A stretch of DNA of 51,128 nt from an uncultured Clostridium sp. (lineage in GTDB: Bacteria; Bacillota; Clostridia; TANB77; CAG-508), in the NCBI GenBank assembly GCA_900553125.1, contig USCB01000010.1, positions 1 to 51,128 of the forward strand, in the 5' to 3' direction. Under the pieces are notes generated by a model that was not told where the DNA came from, ran no database searches, and was given only the letters and a program-made list of their open reading frames with translations. Position 1 is the stretch's first letter. Each line of letters starts with the position of its first letter. Made by a program: the position numbers and the translations under genes. This document shows, one piece after another, positions 22,757 through 31,607 of this stretch.

Positions 22757-23794
22757 TTATTCAGTTTTTGCTTTTTCTTTTTCTTTTTCAAATTCTTTTA
22801 TTAAATTATCAACCGTTTTGTTGTTTACAAATTGCTCAGCCTGTTTTATTGTAAATTCAAATAATTTTGCATCACTGCTTCCATGTGCTTTTACAACTGG
22901 TTTTTTTACTCCTAAAAATAGTGCTCCACCATATGATTTGTAATCCATTGATTTTGAAAATTTATTCATAGCAGGAAGTGATGGAAGTGCCGCTATTTTT
23001 GACCATATATTTTTCATTAAATTTTCTTTTAAACTTCTTTTTACAAATTTGCCAAGTCCCTCTACTGCTTTTAAAAATACATTTCCAGTAAAACCATCTG
23101 TTACTATTGCATCAACTTCACCTGAAAATGCATCTCTTCCCTCTACATTTCCTATAAAATTGATATTTAGTTCTTCTGATTTTTCCTTTAACAATTTGTA
23201 GCTTTCCTTTGTTAATTCATTACCTTTCGTTTCTTCTGTTCCGATATTTAATAAGCCTATTCTAGGATGTTCTACACCAAAGGTATTCCTTATATATATG
23301 CTTGACATTTGTGCAAATTGTAATAGATTTATTGGTCTGCAATTTGTATTGGCCCCTGAATCTATTAATACAAGCCTACTTTTATAAGCTGGCAATATTC
23401 CAGCCATAGCAGGTCTATCAATTCCTCTAATTCTTCCAACTAATAATGTTGCTCCCGCAAGTAATGCCCCTGAGTTTCCGGCAGATATAAATACATCTCC
23501 TTCTCCTTTTTTTAACATATTAAATCCTACAACCATTGATGAATTTTTTTTGTGTTTTATACTGTCTGTTGGTCCATCTTCCATTTCAATAGTTTCAGTA
23601 GCATTTTTTATTGATAATCTTGGTGATATTTCAGCTAAACTCTTACCATAAAATTCTTTTACCTTATTTTCTATTATCTCTTGTTTTCCAATTAAAACAA
23701 CTTCTGCCTTTATTCCATTTATTGCATTTACTGCACCTTTTATTGTTGCATCTGGAGCGTTATCTCCCCCCATAGCATCTAGAAGTATCTTCAT
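22757..23794 (-). CDS. plsX: Phosphate acyltransferase PlsX
   Basis: PlsX makes acyl-phosphate from acyl-ACP, the first step of phospholipid synthesis via PlsY. The 345-residue protein begins MKILLDAMGGDNAPDATIKG and contains SAGNSGALLAGATLLVGRI near residue 105, DSGANTNCRP near 148 and TDGFTGNVFLKAVEG near 232, all typical. It is a peripheral membrane enzyme. The adjacent acpP supplies its substrate carrier. rpmF, the frequent upstream partner, is not present. Confidence 0.95.
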   Translation of the reverse strand: MKILLDAMGGDNAPDATIKGAVNAINGIKAEVVLIGKQEIIENKVKEFYGKSLAEISPRLSIKNATETIEMEDGPTDSIKHKKNSSMVVGFNMLKKGEGDVFISAGNSGALLAGATLLVGRIRGIDRPAMAGILPAYKSRLVLIDSGANTNCRPINLLQFAQMSSIYIRNTFGVEHPRIGLLNIGTEETKGNELTKESYKLLKEKSEELNINFIGNVEGRDAFSGEVDAIVTDGFTGNVFLKAVEGLGKFVKRSLKENLMKNIWSKIAALPSLPAMNKFSKSMDYKSYGGALFLGVKKPVVKAHGSSDAKLFEFTIKQAEQFVNNKTVDNLIKEFEKEKEKAKTE

Positions 23795-23837
23795 TTTTTA
23801 CTTTCCTTTCATTTTTCAGTTTATTAAGATATTATTA

Positions 23838-23866
23838 ATTTTAGTATGGTTTCTAAAAAAAATCAA
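23838..23866 (-). promoter_or_regulatory. Probable promoter of plsX
   Basis: On the minus strand TTGATT, a 17-nt spacer and TAAAAT lie about 44 nt upstream of plsX and just after the GltD-like gene stop. Confidence 0.55.
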
Positions 23867-23874
23867 TATTTTTA

Positions 23875-25134
23875 TTAATATTTTTTAAATTCTTCTATTA
23901 TATTTTCAGCTACATCTCTTCCATCTCTTGCAGCCCAAGCTACTGTTCCCTTTCCACCTATCAAATCTCCTCCTGCATAAATTTTTGAATTTGATGTTTG
24001 GAATTTATCATTTACATTTATATAATTTCTTGATGTTAATTCTAAATTCAATTCTTTTACTAATTCATCAGTTTTTGAACCCAAAGCCATTATTACATAA
24101 TCAGCATCTAATGTATAATTACTTCCATCTATATTTACAGGTGAAAGTCTTGTATCTCCTTCTTTTTGCACTAATTCTGTTTTAATTAACTCTACACTTT
24201 CAACTTTCTCATTTCCATTAATTTTAACAATATTATTTTGAAATAATATCTTAATTTCCTCACTTTCAGCATCAATCACTTCTTTTTCCTCTGCAGGCAT
24301 CTGTTCTTTAGCCCTTCTATAAACAATTACAACTTCTTTTGCACCTTTTCTTTTTACAGTTCTTGCAACATCAATCGCAACATTGCCCCCACCATTTATA
24401 ATGACCTTTTTTCCATTATAATTTGGGTGACTATTATTCTCTAGCAATTCATTACCACCATAAACTCCATTTAGTTTTTCTCCATCAATCCCCATCTTAG
24501 ACGAAATATTTGCTCCAAATGCTAAATATATATAATCATACTTCTCTTCTAAATCTTTCAAATCTAAATTTTTACCAAGTTCTTTATTATACTTTACTTC
24601 TATACCCAAATCTAAAATTTTATCAATTGTATTTTTAACAATATCCTTAGCTAATCTAAATTCCGGTATTCCATACACTAAAAGACCACCCAAAAATGAC
24701 TTTCTTTCATATATTGTTACATTTACACCTCTTTTTGCTAAAAACGCACTACATGTTAGTCCAGATGGTCCTCCACCTATAACTGCAACATTCTTACCTC
24801 TTAATTTTTCATCAATATTCTTTTCAATTCCTAAACCATTATCTATTGCATAATCTCCAACAAAAGTTTCCATTTCTCCAATACTAACAGGTTCACCTTT
24901 TATTCCTCTTACACAAGAACCTTCACATTGCCTTTTATGTGGACATATTCTTCCACATATCGGTTGCAATACTGTTGTATCTAATAATGTTTTATATGCT
25001 CCTTCATAATTCTGTTCTTTTATTTGTTTTATAAATTCTGGAATGTTATTGTTCAATGGACATCCTTTGTTTGAACATGGTTTCAATTTACAGTTTAAAC
25101 AATAATTTGATTTTTCTTGTATTTGTTGTTTCAT
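23875..25134 (-). CDS. GltD-like FAD/NAD(P)-dependent oxidoreductase (glutamate synthase small-subunit family)
   Basis: The 419-residue protein has an N-terminal Fe-S helical domain with cysteine clusters (CLNCKLKPCSNKGCP near 12, CGRICPHKRQCEGSC near 60). An FAD-binding GGGPSGLTCSAFLAKRG near 119 and an NAD(P)-binding INGGGNVAIDVARTV near 248 follow. The C-terminal FAD motif is IYAGGDLIGGKGTVAWAARDGR. This is the GltD/NfnB-type electron-transfer module. No large subunit gltB or NfnA-like partner is in the window, so the electron acceptor is unknown. GGAG precedes the ATG. Confidence 0.85.
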   Translation of the reverse strand: MKQQIQEKSNYCLNCKLKPCSNKGCPLNNNIPEFIKQIKEQNYEGAYKTLLDTTVLQPICGRICPHKRQCEGSCVRGIKGEPVSIGEMETFVGDYAIDNGLGIEKNIDEKLRGKNVAVIGGGPSGLTCSAFLAKRGVNVTIYERKSFLGGLLVYGIPEFRLAKDIVKNTIDKILDLGIEVKYNKELGKNLDLKDLEEKYDYIYLAFGANISSKMGIDGEKLNGVYGGNELLENNSHPNYNGKKVIINGGGNVAIDVARTVKRKGAKEVVIVYRRAKEQMPAEEKEVIDAESEEIKILFQNNIVKINGNEKVESVELIKTELVQKEGDTRLSPVNIDGSNYTLDADYVIMALGSKTDELVKELNLELTSRNYINVNDKFQTSNSKIYAGGDLIGGKGTVAWAARDGRDVAENIIEEFKKY

Positions 25135-25189
25135 TTTTTGACTCCTTTATTTTTTTGTTCTTTTGGGGTACTTTTGGGGACGGAGATTT

Positions 25190-25747
25190 TTATGTCATAT
25201 CGTTTAATTTATTTATTACTTCTTTTAAATCTCTTATGAAATCTATCTTTTTAGTTTCATCTCTAAGTAATGCTGCTGGATGCCAAGTTGGCATATAAAG
25301 TATTCCTTTTTTCTCTACCCATTTTCCTCTACTTGCTGTTATTTTGTATTCTTTTCCTAAAATATTTTGAAGTGAAATTCTACCAAGTAATACTATAATT
25401 TTTGGTTTTACTATCATTACTTGATTTCTTAAATAGTTTATACAGCTTAAAACTTCATCTTGCTCTGGATCCCTGTTATTTGGAGGTCTACATTTTACAA
25501 TGTTTGCTATATATACTTCTTCTCTTTCAATTCCTACAACATCAAATGCCTTATTCATCAATTGACCCGCTTTTCCCACAAAAGGAATTCCTTGTGTATC
25601 TTCATCTGCTCCTGGGCCTTCCCCTATAAACATTATATCTGCATTTTCATTTCCTACTCCAAATACTATATTTTTCCTTCCTGTACTTAATTTACATCTA
25701 TTACAATTTATTGCTACATCTTTTAGTTCTTTCATTGTCTCATACAT
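25190..25747 (-). CDS. Type-4 (Fe-S) uracil-DNA glycosylase
   Basis: This enzyme removes uracil from DNA in base excision repair. The 185-residue protein has the Fe-S cysteines in NCNRCKLS near residue 15 and further cysteines near 85-105. The motif A segment is FIGEGPGADEDTQGIPFVG near 40, and the C-terminal motif is PTWHPAALLRDE near 158. These mark the family 4 thermostable-type glycosylases. A GTG at 25759 lies in the ribosome-binding region; ATG 25747 with AGTGGTGA is the better start. Its 3' end runs into a degenerate GGGGACGG fragment. Confidence 0.9.
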   Translation of the reverse strand: MYETMKELKDVAINCNRCKLSTGRKNIVFGVGNENADIMFIGEGPGADEDTQGIPFVGKAGQLMNKAFDVVGIEREEVYIANIVKCRPPNNRDPEQDEVLSCINYLRNQVMIVKPKIIVLLGRISLQNILGKEYKITASRGKWVEKKGILYMPTWHPAALLRDETKKIDFIRDLKEVINKLNDMT

Positions 25748-25956
25748 TATTATCACCACTTATTTTTTTTACTATTGTATCAAAATTACTATTATTAATC
25801 AATATTTTTAGAAAATTTGACTTGTTATTCACCTTTTTTGCTATGATCTTTTTTATCTCATACTTAATATTCAATTCTTTATTCACAAATAAAATTTATG
25901 TTGATATCATTTCACCAAAAATCGACATTTTCATAAAATAGTAAGAGGTGATAAAT

Positions 25957-26502
25957 ATGCTTTTTAATACTTTAATGCTTGCTCTATCTACTAGCATAGA
26001 TTCTTTAGGAATAGGTATTACATATGGTTTTAGACATATAAAATTATTAAGAAAATCCAAAATAATATTATTTTTTGTTTCAATTGCTATTACATTTATA
26101 TCTGGTATTATAGGCACAGTATTAAAAAATACACTTTCAACAGATGTTTGTGAATTTATAGGATCTGCTCTCCTTTTATGTATGGGAATTTTTATTATTA
26201 TTCAAACCAATGATAAAGAGGTCTCTTTTGATTTTGATAATTCTAATGATATTAGTCCCAAAGAAGCTTTTTTACTTGGTTTAGCTCTTTCTTTGGATAG
26301 TTTATGTATAGGTATTGGCGGTAGTACAATAGGTATAAATATTTATTTATTTTCTGTTTTTGTAGCCATTTTACAATATATTTTTTTGAGTATTGGGAAT
26401 TATTGTGGAATTCATCTAAATAAATTTAAAAAAATTCCTCAAAGTTTTTGGAATAAAATTTCTGGTATATTGCTGATTTTAATTGGATTAATTAAATTTT
26501 GA
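25957..26502 (+). CDS. ytaF: Sporulation membrane protein YtaF-like (MntP superfamily)
   Basis: The 181-residue protein has about six membrane helices and two internal repeats, each with an aspartate motif: ALSTSIDSLGIGITYG near residue 8 and ALSLDSLCIGIGG near 108. These mark the YtaF/MntP manganese-exporter-like group, and YtaF is expressed during sporulation in Bacillus. The ion transported is unknown. A GTG at 25948 sits within the AAGAGGTGATA ribosome-binding site; ATG 25957 is the start. The upstream region is AT-rich and shows no convincing sigma-A promoter. Confidence 0.8.
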   Translation: MLFNTLMLALSTSIDSLGIGITYGFRHIKLLRKSKIILFFVSIAITFISGIIGTVLKNTLSTDVCEFIGSALLLCMGIFIIIQTNDKEVSFDFDNSNDISPKEAFLLGLALSLDSLCIGIGGSTIGINIYLFSVFVAILQYIFLSIGNYCGIHLNKFKKIPQSFWNKISGILLILIGLIKF

Positions 26503-26613
26503 TTATTAGAAAAAAATGTATATTTTTAATTGATTGGGTATGAATACTTTGGTTTTAAAAATATTGATGTGTAAAAACATGAAATATTTCTACTTTAACT
26601 ATTGACACTCAGC

Positions 26614-26648
26614 AAAAAAATTAGCTTTCGAGATTTAATCTCGAAAGC
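26614..26648 (-). terminator. Terminator of tuf
   Basis: A perfect 11-bp stem (GCTTTCGAGAT with ATCTCGAAAGC, 3-nt loop) is followed on the minus strand by a run of U, 19 nt after the tuf stop. Confidence 0.9.
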
Positions 26649-26666
26649 CTTTATATTAAGCAATTA

Positions 26667-27869
26667 TTATTCGATTATGTCAGCAACAACACCTGAACCA
26701 ACTGTTCTACCACCTTCACGAATAGCGAATCTTAATCCTTTTTCAATAGCGATAGGTGTAATTAATTCGATTGTCATTGTTACGTTATCTCCTGGCATTA
26801 CCATTTCTGTTCCAGCTTCTAATTCAATAACACCTGTAACGTCTGTTGTTCTGAAATAGAATTGTGGTCTATATCCATTGAAGAATGGTGTATGACGTCC
26901 ACCTTCTTCTTTTGTTAGAACGTATACTTGTGATGTGAATTTTGTATGTGGATGAATTGATCCAGGTTTAGCTATAACTTGACCTCTTTCGATGTCTTTT
27001 CTATCAATTCCTCTTAAAAGAACACCGATGTTGTCTCCAGCTTCAGCTTGATCTAGTAATTTTCTGAACATTTCAACACCAGTAACAACTGTTTGTTTCT
27101 TTTCTGTTGAAAGTCCAACGATTTCTACGTTGTCTTGTAATTTAACTGTTCCTCTTTCTACTCTACCAGTAGCAACAGTTCCACGTCCAGTGATTGTGAA
27201 TACGTCTTCAACTGGCATTAAGAATGGTTGATCTATTGGTCTTTCTGGAGTAGGTATATAAGAATCTACTGCTTCCATTAATTCTTTCATTGGAGCATAT
27301 ACAGGATCATTAGGATCTGTAGATGTGCTTTCTAGAACTTTTAATGAAGATCCTTTTATGATTGGAATATCATCTCCTGGGAAATCGTAACTTGATAATA
27401 AGTCTCTAACTTCCATTTCAACTAACTCTAATAATTCTGGATCATCAACCATATCGCATTTGTTTAAGTAAACAACGATATATTTAACTCCAACTTGTCT
27501 AGCAAGTAAGATGTGTTCTCTTGTTTGTGGCATTGGTCCATCAGCTGCAGATACAACTAATATAGCACCATCCATTTGAGCAGCACCTGTAATCATGTTC
27601 TTTACGTAGTCTGCGTGTCCTGGGCAGTCAACGTGAGCATAGTGTCTATTTTCTGTTTCATATTCAACGTGTGCTGTGTTGATTGTGATTCCTCTAGCTT
27701 TTTCTTCTGGAGCACCATCGATTTGATCATATGCTTCGAATTTAGCTTTTCCTAATAAACTTAAATATTTTGTAATAGCTGCTGTTGTTGTTGTTTTACC
27801 ATGGTCAACGTGTCCGATTGTACCAATGTTAACGTGTGGCTTTGTTCTTTCGAATTTTGCTTTTGCCAT
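26667..27869 (-). CDS. tuf: Translation elongation factor Tu
   Basis: EF-Tu delivers aminoacyl-tRNA to the ribosomal A site as a GTP complex. The 400-residue protein has G1 GHVDHGKTTTT, the switch region RGITINTAHVEYE, G3 VDCPGHADYVKNM, G4 NKCDMVDD and the three-domain length. It is the last gene of the str operon. It also has its own promoter 170 nt upstream and a hairpin in the leader. As EF-Tu governs A-site entry, its level bears on rare-codon frameshifting. Confidence 0.98.
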   Translation of the reverse strand: MAKAKFERTKPHVNIGTIGHVDHGKTTTTAAITKYLSLLGKAKFEAYDQIDGAPEEKARGITINTAHVEYETENRHYAHVDCPGHADYVKNMITGAAQMDGAILVVSAADGPMPQTREHILLARQVGVKYIVVYLNKCDMVDDPELLELVEMEVRDLLSSYDFPGDDIPIIKGSSLKVLESTSTDPNDPVYAPMKELMEAVDSYIPTPERPIDQPFLMPVEDVFTITGRGTVATGRVERGTVKLQDNVEIVGLSTEKKQTVVTGVEMFRKLLDQAEAGDNIGVLLRGIDRKDIERGQVIAKPGSIHPHTKFTSQVYVLTKEEGGRHTPFFNGYRPQFYFRTTDVTGVIELEAGTEMVMPGDNVTMTIELITPIAIEKGLRFAIREGGRTVGSGVVADIIE

Positions 27870-27894
27870 TTTAAATTCCTCCTTCTTTTAAGGT

Positions 27895-27949
27895 AAAGGG
27901 ACACATCTTTAATATAGGGTCATTTCTTGTTACTAAGATATGTCCCTTT
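27895..27949 (-). promoter_or_regulatory. Leader hairpin upstream of tuf
   Basis: A 15-nt stem (AAAGGGACACATCTT with AAGATATGTCCCTTT, one mismatch) encloses a 25-nt loop 26 nt upstream of the tuf ATG. No U-run follows on the minus strand, so it is more likely an RNA processing or regulatory structure than a terminator. Confidence 0.55.
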
Positions 27950-28041
27950 CGTGTTAATAACTGATGTTACCTCACTTAAACGATTGTCCATTTCCTTTAT
28001 TATAAACTTTAAATTTAATAACGTTTTTATTATGTGCTTGC

Positions 28042-28070
28042 ATTATATACTATTTGGAGTAAAAATGCAA
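28042..28070 (-). promoter_or_regulatory. Promoter of tuf with flanking inverted repeat
   Basis: On the minus strand TTGCAT, a 17-nt spacer and TATAAT lie in the fusA-tuf gap. The octamers GCTTGCAT and ATGCAAGC at its two ends form an inverted repeat spanning -35 and -10. Confidence 0.7.
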
Positions 28071-28137
28071 GCTTTTATTTTTATATTTAAATATTCTTAG
28101 CAATTAGCTTTAAAATTAATCTATTTTTTTAAATTAA

Positions 28138-30219
28138 TTAAGCGTTTTTGCTTCTTGAAGCTACTATTTGTTCATGTACTGATTTTGGAACTTCGTCATA
28201 GTGAGATGGTTCCATTGAGTAACTTCCTCTACCTTGTGTCTTAGAACGTAAGTCTGTTGCATATCCAAACATTTCTGATAATGGGATAAATGCTCTTATT
28301 TCTTCCATTCCTTGAACTTCATCCATTCCTTCTATTCTACCACGTCTAGAGTTTACATCACCAATAACATCTCCCATGTATTCTGTTGGAACTGTTATTT
28401 CAACTCTCATTATTGGCTCTAAGATAACTGATTTAGCTTGTTTACATCCTTCTTTGAATGCCATTGAAGCTGCAATCTTGAATGCCATTTCTGAAGAGTC
28501 AACTTCGTGATATGAACCATCAACTAATGATACTTTGAAGTCGATAACTGGATATCCTGCTAAGATACCTGTTTGAGCTGCTTCTCTCATTCCTTGTTCG
28601 ATTGGTTTGATATATTCTTTTGGAACAGCTCCTCCTACTATCTTGCTTTCGAATTCAATTCCTTTACCAGCTTCTAATGGTTCCATTTCAAACCATACGT
28701 CACCATATTGTCCTTTACCACCAGATTGACGGATAAATTTACCTTGAACTTTAACTTTATTTCTAATTGTTTCTTTGTAAGCAACTTGTGGTTTACCTAC
28801 ATTACATTCAACTTTGAATTCTCTTTTTAATCTATCAACAATTATGTCTAGGTGTAATTCACCCATTCCTGCTATAATTGTTTGTCCAGTTTCTTGGTTA
28901 GTATATGCTTTGAATGTTGGATCTTCTTCAGCAAGTTTTGCTAAAGCTATACCCATTTTTTCTTGAGCTGCTTTGTCTTTTGGCTCAATAGCAATATCTA
29001 TAACTGGTTCTGGGAATTCCATTGATTCTAGTATAACTGGATTATTTTCGTCACATAAAGTATCTCCTGTTGTAACATCTTTTAGTCCAACGGCTGCAGC
29101 GATATCTCCTGCAAATACTTTTTCTATATCTTCTCTATGGTTAGCATGCATTTGTAAGATTCTTCCGATTCTTTCTTTTTTATCTTTGTTTGCATTTAAT
29201 ACAGAAGATCCTGATTCTAATGTTCCAGAATATACTCTGAAGAAACATAATTTTCCAACAAATGGGTCTGTTGCAATTTTGAACGCTAAAGCTGCAAATG
29301 GCTCATTGTCGTCAGTTTTTCTTTCAACTTCATTTCCATCTAAATCTACACCTTTGATATGAGCTATATCTGTTGGTGCTGGCATATAGTCAATTATTGA
29401 GTTTAATAATTCTTGTACACCTTTATTTTTGTATGAAGATCCACAACATACTGTTACGATAGAGTTATTGATTGTTCCTGCACGTAAACCTTTTTTGATG
29501 TCTTCTTCAGATAATTCTTCACCATCTAAATATCTCATCATTAATTCTTCGTCTTGTTCACATGCTGCTTCAATCATGTTTTGTCTCCATGTTTCAGCTT
29601 CTTCTTTCATATCTTCTGGTATGTCTGTTTCTTCTATTTCTTTTCCTAAATCATCTTTATGGATGAATGCTCTCATTTTTATTAAGTCAACTATTCCTTG
29701 GAAATAGTCTTCTTTTCCTATTGGTAATTGGATTGGAACAGCATTTGCATGTAATCTATTTTTTAATTGATCTACACATAACATAAAGTCAGCTCCAACA
29801 ACGTCCATCTTGTTTACATATACCATTCTTGGTACACTGTATTTATCAGCTTGTCTCCAAACTGTTTCTGTTTGTGGTTGAACTCCACCTTTAGCTGCTA
29901 ATACTGTAACAGCTCCATCTAGAACTTTAAGTGATCTTTGAACTTCAACTGTAAAGTCAACGTGTCCTGGTGTGTCGATTATATTTATTCTATGATCTTT
30001 CCAGAAACATGTTGTTGCAGCAGATGTTATTGTGATACCTCTTTCTTGTTCTTGAGCCATCCAGTCCATTGTTGCAGCACCTTCGTGAACTTCTCCTATT
30101 TTATGAGTTTTTCCTGTATAGAATAGGATTCTTTCTGTTGTTGTTGTTTTTCCTGCATCAATGTGAGCCATTATTCCTATATTTCTTGTTTTATCTAATG
30201 GACATAATCTTCCTGCCAT
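28138..30219 (-). CDS. fusA: Translation elongation factor G
   Basis: EF-G drives GTP-dependent translocation. The 693-residue protein has the G1 loop AHIDAGKTTTTERIL, the switch region QEQERGITITSAA, G3 DTPGHVDFTVEV and G4 NKMDVVG. It extends through domains II-V to the conserved C-terminal SYSMEPSHYDEVP. It follows rpsG by 18 nt in the str operon with AGGAGG upstream of the ATG. Length and motifs match the canonical ribosomal EF-G rather than a resistance-type paralogue. Confidence 0.98.
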   Translation of the reverse strand: MAGRLCPLDKTRNIGIMAHIDAGKTTTTERILFYTGKTHKIGEVHEGAATMDWMAQEQERGITITSAATTCFWKDHRINIIDTPGHVDFTVEVQRSLKVLDGAVTVLAAKGGVQPQTETVWRQADKYSVPRMVYVNKMDVVGADFMLCVDQLKNRLHANAVPIQLPIGKEDYFQGIVDLIKMRAFIHKDDLGKEIEETDIPEDMKEEAETWRQNMIEAACEQDEELMMRYLDGEELSEEDIKKGLRAGTINNSIVTVCCGSSYKNKGVQELLNSIIDYMPAPTDIAHIKGVDLDGNEVERKTDDNEPFAALAFKIATDPFVGKLCFFRVYSGTLESGSSVLNANKDKKERIGRILQMHANHREDIEKVFAGDIAAAVGLKDVTTGDTLCDENNPVILESMEFPEPVIDIAIEPKDKAAQEKMGIALAKLAEEDPTFKAYTNQETGQTIIAGMGELHLDIIVDRLKREFKVECNVGKPQVAYKETIRNKVKVQGKFIRQSGGKGQYGDVWFEMEPLEAGKGIEFESKIVGGAVPKEYIKPIEQGMREAAQTGILAGYPVIDFKVSLVDGSYHEVDSSEMAFKIAASMAFKEGCKQAKSVILEPIMRVEITVPTEYMGDVIGDVNSRRGRIEGMDEVQGMEEIRAFIPLSEMFGYATDLRSKTQGRGSYSMEPSHYDEVPKSVHEQIVASRSKNA

Positions 30220-30237
30220 CTATTTTTCCTCCTCATA

Positions 30238-30708
30238 CTAAAATTTGTAATGTGCAAAAGCTTTGTTAGCTTCAGCCATTTTATGAGTATCTTCTTTCTT
30301 CTTGAATGCTCCACCGTTTCCAGCTACAGCGTCCATGATTTCTCCGGCTAATTTTTCAGCCATTGTTTTTTCATGTCTCTTTCTGCTGTAAGAAACAAGC
30401 CATCTTAAACCTAATGTTTGTCTTCTTTCAGGTCTAATTTCTAATGGAACTTGGTATGTAGCTCCACCTACTCTTCTTGCTTTTACTTCTAGAACTGGCA
30501 TTACATTTTCTAAAGCTGCTTCAAAAACTTCTAAAGGATCTTTTCCTTCTTTTTCTTTTATGATGTCAAATGCATCATATACGATTTTTTGAGCAACTGA
30601 TTTTTTACCATCTAACATTATGTTGTTTACTAATTTTGTAACAACTTTACTGTTATACATTGGATCTGGTAATACGTCTCTTTTTGCTATAAAACCTCTT
30701 CTTGGCAC
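30238..30708 (-). CDS. rpsG: 30S ribosomal protein S7
   Basis: S7 nucleates assembly of the 30S head by binding 16S rRNA. The 156-residue protein MPRRGFIAKRDVLPDP has VVTKLVNNIMLDGKKSVAQ, NVMPVLEVKARRVGGATYQV and GLRWLVSYSRKR, each typical. The start codon is GTG with GGAGTGA upstream. In many bacteria S7 autoregulates the str operon. The unusually long 334-nt gap upstream of this gene may carry such control. Confidence 0.97.
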   Translation of the reverse strand: MPRRGFIAKRDVLPDPMYNSKVVTKLVNNIMLDGKKSVAQKIVYDAFDIIKEKEGKDPLEVFEAALENVMPVLEVKARRVGGATYQVPLEIRPERRQTLGLRWLVSYSRKRHEKTMAEKLAGEIMDAVAGNGGAFKKKEDTHKMAEANKAFAHYKF

Positions 30709-31042
30709 TATTCTTCACTCCTTTACATTTTTATTTTAATTAAAGTCAACAATTTGATTTTCCAAATTGCCTTAAGTTACTCTGATAAGTTTTTGCCTAA
30801 ACCTATCCGCATAATGCTCTATCTATTGCTAAATTTAAGTACCTTAATTTAGTAAGAATAAGCACTATTTATAAAAATTCACTAAACATTCCACCCACCT
30901 ATCCTGCGGGCTCTGTAAAATTGATAAAATTAGGTATATTGTGCGTTTTTAATATTTATTACGGCTTAAGGCTATACGTCTGTATGCCGAAGTTCATAAT
31001 GAATGTTAAAAACGTGCAAGATGCCTGATTTAATCGATTTTA
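30709..31042 (-). other. 334-nt structured gap between rpsL and rpsG
   Basis: No ORF is convincing here. Two imperfect long hairpins are visible. One has arms near 30939-30960 and 30997-31018 pairing over about 22 nt with an inner GC-richer stem at about 30962-30990. The other spans about 30812-30868 around TTAAGTACCTTAA. The four differences in the first stem are all G-U pairs if the plus strand is the RNA and mismatches if the minus strand is. It may be an S7-type leader, a processing region or an inserted palindrome. Confidence 0.5.
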
Positions 31043-31456
31043 CTATTTTTTAGCACGTTTAGCTCCATACTTAGAACGACCTTGCATTCTGTCTTTAACA
31101 CCTGCTGTATCTAATGTTCCTCTGATGATGTGGTATCTAACACCTGGAAGGTCTTTTACTCTTCCACCTCTTATTAATACAACACTGTGTTCTTGTAAGT
31201 TATGTCCTATACCTGGGATATAAGATGTAACTTCATAACCGTTTGATAAACGAACTCTTGCTACTTTTCTTAAAGCTGAGTTTGGCTTTTTAGGTGTTAC
31301 TGTTTTTACTACTGTACATACTCCTCTTTTTTGTGGACTTCTTGCGTTTGTTAATTTTTTGCTTTTTGAGTTGTATCCATGTTGAAGAGCTGGTGCAGTT
31401 GATTTTGTAACTCCTGTTTTTCTTCCTTTTCTTACTAATTGGTTAATTGTTGGCAC
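31043..31456 (-). CDS. rpsL: 30S ribosomal protein S12
   Basis: S12 sits at the decoding centre and affects accuracy. The 137-residue protein MPTINQLVRKGRK has VYTVTPKKPNSALRK-type sequence (here VKTVTPKKPNSALRKVARV), IPGIGHNLQEHSVVLIRGGRVKDLPGV and the basic tail RSKYGAKRAKK. The streptomycin-site lysine in TPKKPNS is present. The start is GTG with AGGAGGTG upstream. It heads the str operon. Confidence 0.97.
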   Translation of the reverse strand: MPTINQLVRKGRKTGVTKSTAPALQHGYNSKSKKLTNARSPQKRGVCTVVKTVTPKKPNSALRKVARVRLSNGYEVTSYIPGIGHNLQEHSVVLIRGGRVKDLPGVRYHIIRGTLDTAGVKDRMQGRSKYGAKRAKK

Positions 31457-31483
31457 TTAAATTCACCTCCTATAATTAATTTT

Positions 31484-31512
31484 GCCGTTATGGTATTGAT
31501 TTCCATAACGGC
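31484..31512 (-). promoter_or_regulatory. 5'-terminal hairpin of the str operon mRNA
   Basis: A perfect 10-bp stem (GCCGTTATGG with CCATAACGGC, 9-nt loop) begins at the predicted transcription start and ends about 10 nt before the rpsL ribosome-binding site. It may protect the mRNA 5' end or mediate control. Confidence 0.6.
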
Positions 31513-31516
31513 TTAT

Positions 31517-31545
31517 ATTTTATCATTTTTTTGTTGGAGTGTCAA
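31517..31545 (-). promoter_or_regulatory. Promoter of the str operon
   Basis: On the minus strand a perfect TTGACA, a 17-nt spacer and TAAAAT lie about 60 nt upstream of rpsL. Confidence 0.8.
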
Positions 31546-31607
31546 TGGTTTTCTCGAACTTTAACACCAATTTTTATTTTTTTATTTTTCTCTCTTTATC
31601 TTATTTT

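Noticed and set aside
25156..25185. GGGGACGGAG fragment near the UDG 3' end as an eighth repeat copy
   Set aside because: Only about ten bases match the core and no inverted arm is present, so it is at best a decayed remnant.
30709..31042. RNase P RNA, 6S RNA or tmRNA in the rpsL-rpsG gap
   Set aside because: None of the conserved core sequences of these RNAs could be seen on either strand.
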